DNA from: an uncultured Gammaproteobacteria bacterium
Lineage (GTDB): Bacteria > Pseudomonadota > Gammaproteobacteria > HK1
Length of the DNA stretch: 64,000 nt
NCBI GenBank assembly: GCA_958295465.1
Contig: OY282353.1
Location: forward strand, 1,612,001 to 1,676,000
Reading direction: 5' to 3'
A program made the position numbers and the translations under genes. The notes beneath the pieces are model-generated. The model ran no database searches, had not been told where the DNA came from, and saw nothing but the letters and a program-made list of their open reading frames with translations. Shown here piece by piece: positions 9,386-18,355 of this stretch (its first letter is position 1; every line of letters starts with the position of its first letter).

Positions 9386-9510
9386 AAGACGCCGTGCGCG
9401 CGCTCGATCCCGGATACCACCGCGCACCCGGACCCGCGGCGAGGCCGGCCGCGTCCTCGCCGGGGACGGTTCGGGCTCCGGGCACCACCTTATCCTCGGA
9501 CACGTCTTGA
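9141..9510. repeat. Repeated copies of the hemE 3' end across the hemE/DUF368 junction
   Basis: A unit beginning CCCGGATCCGCGGCGAGG occurs inside hemE at 9141 and again, diverged, at 9302 and 9427. The last two copies share ~85% identity by eye over ~85 bp, have a period of 125 bp and each end in CACGTCTTGAAAGACGC. The third copy's TTG is the probable start of the next gene. In its original frame the second copy still reads like HemE ([13 protein letters not shown]...GHHLILGH...ALDPGYHRAP). Confidence 0.85.
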
Positions 9511-10427
9511 AAGACGCGGCGCTCATCTTCGCCAAGGGGTTCTGCATGGGCGCCGCGGACGTGGCGCCCGGGGTGAGCGGCGGGACGATGGCGTTCATCC
9601 TCGGGATCTACCGGCGGCTGATCGAGGCGATCCGCGCGTTCGACGCCGCGCTGGTGCGCCTCCTGCTCGCGCGCCGGTTCCGGGATGCGGCCGGGCACGT
9701 GGATCTCGCGCTCATCGTCCCGCTCGCCATCGGGATCTTCGCGGCCCTGATGTTCTTCACGCGCGTCGTCCCGCTCCCGCGGCTGATCGAGACGCATCCG
9801 GCTCTGGTCTACGGCCTGTTCTTCGGGCTGATCGCCGGCTCGATCGCGGTGCTGCTCCGATCCCTGGAGGGGATCCGGCCGGTGGAATGGGCCGCGATCC
9901 TGGCCGGGGCCGCGGCGGGTTTCGGGATCGTCAACCTCGTGCCGGTATCGACGCCGGATGCACCCTGGTTCGTCGCATTGAGCGGGGCGCTGGCGATCTC
10001 GGCCATGCTCCTGCCCGGAATCTCCGGCTCGTTCATCCTGCTGATCCTGCGCAAGTACGCCTACGTGTTCGACGGCATCGGCCGGCTCGATCCGGGCGTC
10101 ATCATCCCCTTCGGCATCGGCGTGGCGCTCGGGCTGATGGCGTTCAGCCGCCTGCTCGCCTGGCTGCTTCGCAAATGGCAGCGCGTGACGCTGCTCGCGA
10201 TCTGCGGGGTGCTGATCGGCTCGCTGTGGATGGTATGGCCGTTCCAGGAGCGCCGCTTCGAGATCGTGCGCGGCAAGCGCCGCCTGATGGAGAGCGAGCC
10301 GGTGTGGCCGGACGCGGCCGACGAGACCACGCTGGGCGCGTTCGCCCTGATGGCGGCGGGGCTCGCGTTCGTCGCCGTGCTCCACCGCCTCGCGCGGCGG
10401 CGCGGCGGCGTACCGCAACGCCTCTGA
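9507..10427 (+). CDS. DUF368 membrane protein (undecaprenyl-phosphate flippase family)
   Basis: The 306-residue polytopic inner-membrane protein has the family signature FCMGAADVAPGVSGGTMAFILGIY near the N-terminus and the second repeat MLLPGISGSFILLILRKY. At least seven hydrophobic segments are apparent. DUF368 proteins (PopT) have been shown to return undecaprenyl phosphate across the membrane for envelope glycan synthesis; that role is inferred here. The start is probably TTG at 9507, created or duplicated with the hemE tail; ATG 9546 would remove conserved residues. There is no gap to hemE's repeats. Confidence 0.85.
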   Translation: MKDAALIFAKGFCMGAADVAPGVSGGTMAFILGIYRRLIEAIRAFDAALVRLLLARRFRDAAGHVDLALIVPLAIGIFAALMFFTRVVPLPRLIETHPALVYGLFFGLIAGSIAVLLRSLEGIRPVEWAAILAGAAAGFGIVNLVPVSTPDAPWFVALSGALAISAMLLPGISGSFILLILRKYAYVFDGIGRLDPGVIIPFGIGVALGLMAFSRLLAWLLRKWQRVTLLAICGVLIGSLWMVWPFQERRFEIVRGKRRLMESEPVWPDAADETTLGAFALMAAGLAFVAVLHRLARRRGGVPQRL

Positions 10428-10675
10428 GACCGGCTGGCGACATGTCCCAACTGTCCGAAGTGGAGCCGGTGTGCCGGGGTCCGGCGCGTGGCGCCGTGCT
10501 CCATCCTCTCGGGCGGCGGCGTGGCGCACCGTCGCGCATCCGTGACCGCCCGGCGGCCATGCCTGAATTGCCCGAGATGAAGTCGGTACGACGGGGTCCG
10601 GCGCGTGGCGCCGTGCTCCATCCTCTCGGGCGATGGTGCGGCGTACCGCCGCGCCTCTGAGACCGCCCGGCGGCC
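10428..10675. repeat. Two decayed tandem copies of the mutM start region
   Basis: Between the DUF368 stop and mutM there are ATGs at 10442 and 10559, exactly 117 bp apart and 117 bp before the real mutM ATG at 10676. Each is followed by a degenerate copy of the MutM start (compare CCGAACTGCCCGAAGTGGA with CCCAACTGTCCGAAGTGGA and CCTGAATTGCCCGAGATGA). Each is preceded by a copy of the DUF368 tail (GGCGTACCGC...CTCTGAGACCG...CGGC). The unit is therefore 3' end of one gene plus 5' end of the next. Confidence 0.9.
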
Positions 10676-11491
10676 ATGCCCGAACTGCCCGAAGTGGAAT
10701 CGACGCGCCGGGATCTGGCGCGCGCCGCCGCCGGCCGCACCATCGCCGCGGTGACCGTGCGCGACCGGCGCCTGCGCTGGCCGGTGCCCGCGGGGCTGGC
10801 GCGCAGGCTCGCCGGCCAGGAAGTGCGCGAGGTCCGGCGCCGCGCGAAATATCTCCTGATCGGGGTCGGAAACGGAACCCTGCTCGTCCACCTGGGGATG
10901 TCGGGAAGCCTGCGGCTCCTCGATGCGCAAACTGCACCGCAACCCCACGATCACATCGACCTCGTCCTCGACGACGGCCGGTGCGTGCGCTACCACGACC
11001 CGCGCCGCTTCGGCTGCTGGTTGTGGGCCGGCGCCGATCCCACGCGGCATTGGCTGCTCGCCCATCTCGGCCCCGAGCCGCTCGGACCGGCGTTCACCGG
11101 GGCCTGGCTGCACCGGCGGCTTCGCGGGCGCACCGCGCCCGTCAAGAACCTCCTGATGGATTCGCGGATCTTGGCGGGCGTCGGCAACATCTACGCGAAC
11201 GAGGCGCTGTTCGTCGCGGGCATCGATCCTCGCCGGGCCGGGGGACGGATCGCACGCCGGCGCGTCGATCGACTGGTATGCGCGGTCCGGCAGGTGCTGG
11301 GCGCGGCGATCGACGCTGGCGGCACGACCTTGCGCGACTACGTGCGCACCGACGGCGCGGCGGGGGAGTTCGTCGCCCGGCTCGGCACGTACGGGCGAGA
11401 AGGCGAGCCCTGCCCGAGCTGCGCCGCTCCGATCGCCCGGGAGGTCATCGGGCAGCGCTCGACCTGGTTCTGCCGGAGATGCCAGCGGTGA
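10676..11491 (+). CDS. mutM: Formamidopyrimidine-DNA glycosylase
   Basis: The 271-residue bifunctional DNA glycosylase/AP lyase removes 8-oxoguanine and ring-opened purines. Catalytic Pro2 and Glu3 are present (MPELPEVE), with the conserved Lys near residue 57 (RRRAKYLL). The helix-two-turn-helix has NLLMDSRILAGVGNIYANEAL, and a C-terminal zinc finger has CPSC...FCRRCQR. All essential residues are intact and the length is normal, so the gene appears functional despite the duplicated starts upstream. Confidence 0.95.
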   Translation: MPELPEVESTRRDLARAAAGRTIAAVTVRDRRLRWPVPAGLARRLAGQEVREVRRRAKYLLIGVGNGTLLVHLGMSGSLRLLDAQTAPQPHDHIDLVLDDGRCVRYHDPRRFGCWLWAGADPTRHWLLAHLGPEPLGPAFTGAWLHRRLRGRTAPVKNLLMDSRILAGVGNIYANEALFVAGIDPRRAGGRIARRRVDRLVCAVRQVLGAAIDAGGTTLRDYVRTDGAAGEFVARLGTYGREGEPCPSCAAPIAREVIGQRSTWFCRRCQR

Positions 11492-11669
11492 GCCGCGCCC
11501 GGCGCGGCGCCGTCACACTATCCAGTGTTTGCCAGAAAATAGATATCTATTTGAATCCAAAGAATAAATGGTGATTCGAGATTGCGAAGATTTTCCATGT
11601 CAGGTAGTTCATGCAGGAATTTCCTCCCCAATCCGCCCATTGTCGGCAATCTTCGCACGACGGACATCA

Positions 11670-12733
11670 ATGAGACAGACACGGAAATCGCAGCTCGCAC
11701 TCGGTGAAGCACGGATCGAGGATATCGAGCTGGACCACAAATCACGCGATGACATCCCAGCGGTTCTCCTGGGTCTCCAGCATCTGTATTCGCACAAGCA
11801 GACCCGCGACAAGCTCTTCTCTCTGTTGGAGGAACACATTCTGCCGGGCGCCAATCGCAACGTGGGTCGTCCGGGGATGGAGTTGTGGCGGATCCTGGTG
11901 ATGGGTGTCCTCAAACAGGGTCTTGGCTGTGACTTCGACCGTCTCCATGAGCTTGTGAACCAACATCGAACGGTCCGTGAGTTCCTGGGCCACGGTGCGT
12001 TCTCGCAAGGCGATACCTACGAGTTGCAGACGATCATCGACAATGTGCATCTGTTGACCCCTGAGCTTCTGTCAGAGATTGGGCGGTTGGTTGTGGAGAG
12101 CGGCCACGCGGTCGCAAGAAAAAAGCCTGGCGAGCCGTTGCGCGGGCGCTGTGATTCGTTTGTGGTCGAGACCGATGTGCACGACCCGACCGATGTCAAC
12201 CTGCGGTGGGACGCGATGCGGTGTTTGCTCCGGGAGTTGGGCCATGCGGCGAAGAAGTCCGAAATCGTGGGCTGGCGCCGGTGGCGGCATCTCACCAAAG
12301 AGGTGAAGAGGTGTTTCAACAAGGTGCGCTCGACACGTCGCGCGAAGAGCCGGCCGGACCGGGTCGAAGCGTATATCGAACGTTGCCGTCACTTGGTCGG
12401 CCGAGCCGAAGAGAGTCTCAAGGAGCTGGAGCAGGCAGATGTGACGCAATCGGGCATGATCCAGTCTCTGATGCTCGGCGGCACATCGACCAGGTCGACC
12501 GGCGTCTTCTCATTCGCTCCCACGGTGCCGATGGGTTTGCACACACCGTTGCATTGTCGATACTGGCCGCCAACGTGCACCGCATCGGTGTGCTCGTGCG
12601 ACAGCGCGTGCGTGACGCCGATTCTCCGTTGACGAGGAGATCGGTCCCGGGCGGCGGGTATGGACACTGCCCTGAACCACGTGCACGGCATCGGGTCAGA
12701 ATGCGAGGCACCGCCGGGACGCTCTGGCCGTAG
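11670..12733 (+). pseudogene. ISNCY-family transposase with internal deletion
   Basis: The N-terminal ~270 codons read normally (MRQTRKSQLALGEARIEDIEL, KSRDDIPAVLLGLQHLY, GRPGMELWRILVMGVLKQG), as in ISNCY transposases. After SGMIQSL the frame shifts; in the next frame ARRHIDQVDRRLL is followed directly by RSHGADGFAHTVALSILAANVHRIGVL, which resembles the family's extreme C-terminus. The DDE region that should lie between is missing. The preceding 11.5-11.67 kb stretch is AT-rich and probably contains the left end of the element. No clear terminal repeats were found. Confidence 0.75.
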
Positions 12734-12784
12734 CGGCTTCGGCCGGCGCCGGCGGCCATCATCCGATACAGGAGAGGAAACACC

Positions 12785-13372
12785 ATGGACATCATGAAGA
12801 AGACACGCCGTCTCGGGCTCGGCCTCGTTCTGGGGCTCTCCCTGGGAGGCATGGGGGCGACCGCACCCGCCGCCGACTACGAGATCGACCCCGCCCATTC
12901 GTTCATCGAGTTCAGGATCAAGCATCTCGGCTATAGCTGGCTCTACGGCCGGTTCAACCGGTTCTCGGGCGGGTTCAGCCATGACCCGGCCGACCCCTCG
13001 GCGAACAGGATCTCGGTGTCGATCGACCCCGCGAGCGTCGATACCAACCACGCCGAGCGCGACAAGCACCTGCGCAACCCGGACTTCCTCGACGTGGAGA
13101 AGTATCCGGACGCGGGCTTCGAGAGCACGAAGTACACCGGCGACGCGGAGAGCGGGACCCTCGACGGGATGCTCACCCTGCACGGGGTGACGAAGCCGAT
13201 CTCGCTCGAGCTTCGCAAGATCGGGGAGGGCAAGGACCCCTGGGGCGGTTACCGGGCCGGCTTCATCGGCACCGTCACCCTGACCCGCGGAGACTTCGGG
13301 ATCAGCTACAACCTCGGCCCGGCCAGCGAGACGATGGAGCTGGAGCTCGGCATCGAGGGCATTCGGAAGTAG
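12785..13372 (+). CDS. yceI: YceI family periplasmic lipid-binding protein
   Basis: The 195-residue protein has a Sec signal peptide ([18 protein letters not shown], cleavage near TAPAADYE). The lipocalin-like YceI fold follows: [47 protein letters not shown] and [13 protein letters not shown]. Members bind polyisoprenoids in the periplasm. CAGGAGAGGA precedes the ATG. It stands alone, convergent with the hydrolase gene on its right. Confidence 0.93.
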   Translation: MDIMKKTRRLGLGLVLGLSLGGMGATAPAADYEIDPAHSFIEFRIKHLGYSWLYGRFNRFSGGFSHDPADPSANRISVSIDPASVDTNHAERDKHLRNPDFLDVEKYPDAGFESTKYTGDAESGTLDGMLTLHGVTKPISLELRKIGEGKDPWGGYRAGFIGTVTLTRGDFGISYNLGPASETMELELGIEGIRK

Positions 13373-13423
13373 GCCGCTTCCATGCGGCGCGTTCGGCGGG
13401 GCGATGCGGCGTGGCCCCGGCGG

Positions 13424-14155
13424 CTACGTGCGCTCCTTCCCGTCCAGCCACCGGCGGATGATCCGCCGGTGGCGCTCCCCGCCGTAGCTCGGGAAATGGC
13501 CTCCATGCACGATCCGGACCGGGACGTCGTGGAGCCGCTTCATGCTGGCGTAGTAATCGCCGGGGTCGGAGTGGTAGGCGTCCTCGATCAGGGGGCCGTC
13601 GTACACCACGTCGCCCGAGAACAGGACCCCCGTGGCCGCTTCCCAGAGGACGATCCCGCCGGGTGAATGCCCCGGGGTATGGAGGACCTCGAAGTGCCGG
13701 TCGCCGAGGTCGATGACGTCGCCGTCGGCCACGATGCGCGTGGCGGGCGCGGCTCTCACCGCGTAGGCGGCGGAGCGGTAGGGCTCGGGCGGCAGCCGGG
13801 TGAACATCTCGTCACTGACGAAGGACTCGGCCAGGGTATTGGCGCGGGTCGGACCGGCGAGCAGCGCCGCTTCCGCGCCGTGCACCAGCCGGTCGGGGAA
13901 CTCGTGGTGGCAGCCGATGTGGTCGAAGTGGGTGTGGCTGGCGATGGCGAGGCATCGCTTCCCGGTCACCAGCGGAACGTGGGCGCGCAGGCTGACCACG
14001 CCCATGCCGCTGTCGATCAGCAGATCCCGGTCGCGCCCGCCGACGTGCCACATGTTGCAGCGGTAGAACTCCCGGATGAACGGCTCGCAGATGTGGGTCA
14101 CCCCGTCGCCGGCCCGCTCGGTTCGATACCAGTCCCCGGCAGCAACTCTTTCCAT
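13424..14155 (-). CDS. Metallo-beta-lactamase-fold hydrolase
   Basis: The 243-residue protein has the HxHxDH metal motif in ASHTHFDHIG, with downstream ligands in HTPGHSPGGIVLW, FSGDVVYDG and HGGHFPSYGG, which fits a glyoxalase-II-like dinuclear site. Its start is 4 bp after the stop of the PotA-like ATPase, so it is the last gene of the transporter operon. It probably acts on the imported compound or an ester/thioester derived from it; the substrate cannot be read from sequence. Confidence 0.85.
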   Translation of the reverse strand: MERVAAGDWYRTERAGDGVTHICEPFIREFYRCNMWHVGGRDRDLLIDSGMGVVSLRAHVPLVTGKRCLAIASHTHFDHIGCHHEFPDRLVHGAEAALLAGPTRANTLAESFVSDEMFTRLPPEPYRSAAYAVRAAPATRIVADGDVIDLGDRHFEVLHTPGHSPGGIVLWEAATGVLFSGDVVYDGPLIEDAYHSDPGDYYASMKRLHDVPVRIVHGGHFPSYGGERHRRIIRRWLDGKERT

Positions 14156-14159
14156 CCGA

Positions 14160-15251
14160 TCAAGCCTCCTCTCTTGCCAGCACCACCGCCAGGGAAGCGT
14201 CCAGCCGCATCCGTATCCGGTCGCCCGGAGACACGGTGCGGGTTTGCGGCAGGTGGGCGATGAAACGAACGCCGGGCGCTTGCGCCGGGATCAGGCGCAC
14301 CCGGTGGTGGGTGCCGAAGAATGCGGCATCCTCGACCACGGCCGGCCCGAGATCAACGACGGGTCCGCACTCCGGCGCGGGATCGACGTGCTCGGGCCGG
14401 AAGCACAGCGTCACCCGGTCGCCCGGCCGGATGCCCTCGTGGACCACCGCCCCCGCGGGCAGCTCCAGGCTGCCGAGTCCGGTGTCGAGCGAGACCGATC
14501 GCCGGTCGATGCCGCGCACCGTGCCGGCCACGAGGTTCGCCTCGCCCATGAAGGCGGCGGAGAACTCGCTCCGCGGCCTGAGGTAGATCGACTCCGGCGC
14601 ACCCGCGTCGCGGATGCGGCCCTCGTTCATGACGATGACGTCGTCGGCGATGGCCATGGCCTCGTCCTGATCGTGGGTGACGTGCACGAACGTGGTGCCC
14701 ACGCGCCGCTGGATGGCCTTCAGCTCGTCCTGCATCTGCCGGCGGAGCTTGAGATCGAGTGCGCCCAGCGGCTCGTCGAGCAGCAGCACGTCCGGCTCCA
14801 CGGCCAGCGCCCGGGCCAGGGCGACGCGCTGGCGCTGCCCGCCGGACAGCTCGTGCGGCTTCTTCTCGAACGCATCCTCCAGGCCCACCAGGGCCAGCAT
14901 CCCGCCGGCCGCACGATCGCGCTCGCGGCGCCTCATGCCGCGCATCCTGAGCCCGAAGCCCACGTTGGCGCCGAGGGTCATGTGCGGAAACAGCGCGTAG
15001 TCCTGGAACATCGTGGTGGTCGGACGCCGGGCGGGCGGCAGCGCGGTCACGTCCACGCCGCCGATGGAGACGGTGCCTCGGGTCGGGGTGAGAAAGCCGC
15101 CGACGATCGACAGCAGGGTCGTCTTGCCGCAGCCCGACGGGCCGAGCAGCACCGCAAGACGGCCGGCTTCGATATGCAGATCGACGTCCGCGAGGGCGGT
15201 GAAGGTCCCGAAGCGATGGGTCACCGCGTGAAGTTCGACGTCCGCCGTCAT
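14160..15251 (-). CDS. ABC transporter ATP-binding protein, PotA/CysA-like
   Basis: The 363-residue ATPase has Walker A GPSGCGKTT, signature [15 protein letters not shown], Walker B VLLLDEPLGALD and the switch histidine in HVTHDQDEA. A C-terminal TOBE-like regulatory domain (FRPEHVDPAP...RVRLIPA) is typical of polyamine, iron or opine importers. It energises the two permeases encoded upstream. The start at 15251 (MTADVELHAVTHRFG) is the last of five similar ATG contexts; the other four lie in the tandem repeats upstream. Confidence 0.92.
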   Translation of the reverse strand: MTADVELHAVTHRFGTFTALADVDLHIEAGRLAVLLGPSGCGKTTLLSIVGGFLTPTRGTVSIGGVDVTALPPARRPTTTMFQDYALFPHMTLGANVGFGLRMRGMRRRERDRAAGGMLALVGLEDAFEKKPHELSGGQRQRVALARALAVEPDVLLLDEPLGALDLKLRRQMQDELKAIQRRVGTTFVHVTHDQDEAMAIADDVIVMNEGRIRDAGAPESIYLRPRSEFSAAFMGEANLVAGTVRGIDRRSVSLDTGLGSLELPAGAVVHEGIRPGDRVTLCFRPEHVDPAPECGPVVDLGPAVVEDAAFFGTHHRVRLIPAQAPGVRFIAHLPQTRTVSPGDRIRMRLDASLAVVLAREEA

Positions 15252-15667
15252 CCCGATCCTCGCCCGCGGGTCGTCGTCCTCGTCCCGCTCATGGATCGCC
15301 GCGATGGCTCGACGTCCGCGGTCATCCGGACCCCGGCCCCCGGAGCACCGTCACCTCCGGCACGATGACCGCCGGCCGGGCGGCAGGGGCGCCGGAACCA
15401 TGAATCGCGGTCAACGCATCGAACTGGACATGCACCGTCATCCCCGGACCCTGGCCCCCGGAGCACCGTCACCTCCGGCACGACGGCCACCGGCCGGGCG
15501 GCAGGGGCGCCGGAACGATACATCGCGGTCAACGCATCGAGCTCGACATGCACCGTCATCCGGATCCCGGTCCGCGGAACACCGTCGTCTCCGGCACGAC
15601 GGCGGCCGGCAGGAACGCCGTAGCGGCGGGTCACGGTCACCGCGTCAGGCCCGGCGTCCGCGGTCAT
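15252..15667. repeat. Tandem copies of the permease-tail/ATPase-start junction
   Basis: On the minus strand, similar start contexts (CCGGATGACCGCGGACG type) recur at 15667, 15559, 15441, 15325 and 15251. Each of the first four is followed by a short ATPase-like N-terminus, for example MTADAGPDAVTVTRRYG and MTVHVELDALTAMYRSG. Each of the later ones is preceded by a copy of the permease C-terminal codons (GTGACGGTGCTCCG for the region around EATVFRRPRPDD). Spacings are 108, 118, 116 and 74 bp. The first copy overlaps the real permease end, which shows the ancestral ATGA-type overlap. Confidence 0.9.
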
Positions 15668-16457
15668 CCGGCCTTGGCCTGCGGAACACCGTCGCCTCCA
15701 GCACCACCACCACCAGGATGGAGATCAGGAAGACGATGGAGCCCACGGCGTTGGTCCTGGGGTCGAGGCCGGATCGCAGCAGGCTCCAGATCTCCACCGG
15801 CAAGGTGACGTCAAAACGCGACAGCAGGAAGGCGATGATGAACTCGTCCCAGGAGAACGTCACCGAGAGGAAGTAGCTCGCGAGGATCGCGGGCGCGAGC
15901 ATCGGGGCGGTGATCAGCCACATCACCTGCCGGTCGCTTGCACCGAGGTCGCGCGCGGCGCGCTCGACGTTGACCTGATGGGCGCCCATCTGGCTGTAGA
16001 TGATCGCGAAGCAGAGCGGCGTATTGATCACCGCATGGCCGATGCCCACCGTCAGCAGCGAGCGGGGGACCCCCATCATGTTGAACGTGATCAGCAGGCC
16101 CATCCCGATGATGAGGTAGCTCACGGCCAGCGGCGCCGTGATCAGCGCACGCTGCAGGGCGCTTCCCGGCAACCGGTAACGGGCGAATCCGTAGGCGGCG
16201 AGAAATCCGAGCACGCAGGCGACGACGGAGGACAGGAAGGCGACCGCGAGCGAGTTCACCAGCGCCTGCACCAGCCGATCGTCGGCGAGCACCGCTTCGT
16301 ACCACTTCAGGGAAGGGCCGTTGAACGGAGGGATGGGGAAGCGCCCGCCCTGGAAGGAAAACAGCACCAGCACCGCCACGGGGAGGAAGATGAAGCCGTA
16401 GAGCAGCGCCGCGTACAGCCCCCCGAGCCACGACACGCCGGCCGGCCCGATCCTCAT
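15645..16457 (-). CDS. ABC transporter permease, PotC-like
   Basis: The 270-residue inner-membrane permease has six predicted membrane segments. The cytoplasmic EAA-type loop reads VERAARDLGASDRQVMWLITAP and contacts the ATPase. Its ATG at 16457 overlaps the stop of the preceding permease (ATGA), so the two are translationally coupled. The C-terminus (EATVFRRPRPDDRGRRA) is the segment copied in the repeat array downstream. Family relatives import spermidine/putrescine or related cations. Confidence 0.9.
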   Translation of the reverse strand: MRIGPAGVSWLGGLYAALLYGFIFLPVAVLVLFSFQGGRFPIPPFNGPSLKWYEAVLADDRLVQALVNSLAVAFLSSVVACVLGFLAAYGFARYRLPGSALQRALITAPLAVSYLIIGMGLLITFNMMGVPRSLLTVGIGHAVINTPLCFAIIYSQMGAHQVNVERAARDLGASDRQVMWLITAPMLAPAILASYFLSVTFSWDEFIIAFLLSRFDVTLPVEIWSLLRSGLDPRTNAVGSIVFLISILVVVVLEATVFRRPRPDDRGRRA

Positions 16458-17317
16458 GCGCGCTCCAGGCGCAGCCAGCGCGCGCACGCGGCGTACACGG
16501 CGGTGACCACCAGCATCAGGATGATGGCCAGCGCCGAGGCGGCCGGAAAATCCGCGCGGCGGCCGATCTGCTGCATGATGATCTGCGGCAGGACGAGCTC
16601 GTTGTTGCCGCCCAGGATCTGCGGCGTGACGTAGTCCCCGATGCACAGCACGAAGGTGATGAAGGCGCCGACCACGACCCCCGGCACGGTGAGCGGCCCG
16701 ATCACGTGGATGAAGGTCTGCACCCGGCTCGCCCCGAGGTCCGCGGCGGCCCGGGCGTAGTTGGGGGAGAGCTGCTTCAGGTTCGCGTAGATGGTGAGGG
16801 TGAGCAGCATGACGAAGAAGTGCACGAACCCGATCACCGTAGCGGTCCGGGTCGAGGCGATGTCGAGCGGCCGGTCGATGAGGCCCGAGCCCACGAGCGC
16901 CTGGTTGACGATGCCGTTGCCCGCCAGCACCAGCGTCCAGGCATAGGAGCGCACCACGTAGGAGGTCCAGAACGGCAGGATGGCGAGCAGCAGGGCGGCG
17001 CGTTGCCAGCGCTCGGGGACGCGCTCGGCGATGAACCAGGCCAGGGGGTACGCGAGCAGGGCGGAGATCACCGTAACCGCGACGGTGATCTCCAGTGAAT
17101 TGACCAGCCCCTCGACGAAGTGCGGCCGGGCGAAGAACGATGCGTAGTTTTGCAGGTCCCAGGTGCGGACGAGCCCGGCGCCGGTGCGCTGCCACAGGCT
17201 CATCGCCACCATGCAGGCGAACGGCACCACGAAGAAGGCGAGCGTCCACAGCATCGCCGGGAGCACCAGCCGCCATGCCGTCCGGCGCTCATGCGCCGCG
17301 CGCTCATGCGTGGTCAT
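16454..17317 (-). CDS. ABC transporter permease, PotB-like
   Basis: The 287-residue permease has six membrane segments and the EAA loop YARAAADLGASRVQTFIHVIGP. The ATG at 17317 with GAGGG upstream is chosen over a start six codons earlier. In related operons this gene directly follows the substrate-binding protein. Here that gene lies at 23.1-24.2 kb and the interval is filled by defence genes, so expression of the permeases may now depend on a new promoter. Confidence 0.9.
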   Translation of the reverse strand: MTTHERAAHERRTAWRLVLPAMLWTLAFFVVPFACMVAMSLWQRTGAGLVRTWDLQNYASFFARPHFVEGLVNSLEITVAVTVISALLAYPLAWFIAERVPERWQRAALLLAILPFWTSYVVRSYAWTLVLAGNGIVNQALVGSGLIDRPLDIASTRTATVIGFVHFFVMLLTLTIYANLKQLSPNYARAAADLGASRVQTFIHVIGPLTVPGVVVGAFITFVLCIGDYVTPQILGGNNELVLPQIIMQQIGRRADFPAASALAIILMLVVTAVYAACARWLRLERA

Positions 17318-17329
17318 GGATCCCTCGGA

Positions 17330-17692
17330 CACCAAGGGCGTCCACCGCCTGCGGGGCGCACGTGCACTTCTGACGCGAAGGCCGCGGCGAGCTCGGGGAT
17401 CATGCGGAAGCTTGCCGTGGCTGCCCCGATGCGGCGTGCCCGCATCGTCGCTGCCATGCAGCGGCTCGGCCAGCTCATCGAGCGCCTCCTCGCTGTCCTG
17501 CGCCGGTTGCTCTTCGGGGCGTCGCCGGGAGTCAGAAAGCCCGTCAGGTACCAGCGCGACGGCGCCCGCGGCAGGCGTTCGTGCTGCAACGCCGCATCCC
17601 CGGGCCGCGGGCCGACGAGGTCGATCCGCAAGGCATCGCAGAGGTAGCGGCGCACGGAGACGCTGGCAGGTGGGGGTTTGCAGAGAGATTGG
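17330..17692 (-). pseudogene. Relic of a DISARM DrmA-like helicase N-terminus
   Basis: On the minus strand a frame reads VRRYLCDALRIDLVGPRPGD and then APSRWYLTGFLTPGDAPK. This is the characteristic start of large DrmA-type helicase proteins: a short helical segment followed by P-SRWYLTGFL. Continuing similarity jumps frame (QDSEEALDELAEP...GSDDAGTP), so at least one frameshift is present. The helicase core is absent; the fragment runs into the permease start. It marks an earlier DISARM-like insertion. The assignment is from remembered family motifs and needs a profile search. Confidence 0.5.
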
Positions 17693-18355
17693 TCATGGGT
17701 GTATAGGAACAGCCTCGAACACCCGGCGAAACCACCTGACGAAGCACTCGGCGATCGGGCTGTCGTGGCGAAAATACCGCGCCCGGATAGCCGTACCGTA
17801 CGGCAAGCCCGGCTCCTCCTGCCATGCAAGCCACGTGTGCAGCACGGCCTTCATGGTTTTCTCGGCGGTCTCTGGATATCTTGCGCCATGTGCCCGCGCG
17901 TTCTCCGTCGATTCCTTGGCGTAGTCGAGCAACGGATCATTTTCTTGAACGAGGGCTTCGAGGAAATGCTCCAGGGTGCCTTCCTGCCGATTGTCCGGCA
18001 TGAGCCATACGCCCACCCGAGCCTGGAACTTCCGGGATTCGCCCACGAATCCTTCGCATGGAATCTCCTTCGGTACTTCCAGATCGAGCTTGCCGAGTTG
18101 CGCTGCCACCGCCTCCCATCGGCTTCGGAGCGAGGAATTGGCATCCAGCACGAAGCCGACCGCCCTGCCGCTGCTTGCCCGCACGTTGAGCGCCAATGTC
18201 TCCAACAGCTTGTCCTTGCCGCCCGTTTCTGCGATGCACGGAAACCATGTCGGCCACGGCTTCTGATCGTAATCGACACCGTGCCTGATGAGGAGATGCC
18301 GGAGCGCGTGACTGTCGTCATTGCCCTCGACCCGAAGCTGCGATCGCGTCGCCAT
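17693..18355 (-). CDS. DUF3226 TOPRIM-like protein, partner of the upstream ATPase
   Basis: The 220-residue protein starts with RSQLRVEGNDDSHAL. Glu10 in a V-E-G-x-D-D context and a later Leu-Asp71-Ala-Asn73 motif fit the acidic residues of TOPRIM nuclease/primase folds (DUF3226). Its start codon overlaps the stop of the AAA ATPase by one base (TAATG), so the two are coupled. ATPase plus TOPRIM pairs include OLD and PARIS anti-phage systems. By analogy this protein would be the nuclease effector and the ATPase the sensor, which is inference. Confidence 0.7.
   Translation of the reverse strand: MATRSQLRVEGNDDSHALRHLLIRHGVDYDQKPWPTWFPCIAETGGKDKLLETLALNVRASSGRAVGFVLDANSSLRSRWEAVAAQLGKLDLEVPKEIPCEGFVGESRKFQARVGVWLMPDNRQEGTLEHFLEALVQENDPLLDYAKESTENARAHGARYPETAEKTMKAVLHTWLAWQEEPGLPYGTAIRARYFRHDSPIAECFVRWFRRVFEAVPIHP

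Noticed and set aside
12206-12733. Independent gene in the second frame of the ISNCY region
   Set aside because: Only its 3' half resembles a protein and that part is the transposase C-terminus; the rest is shadow.
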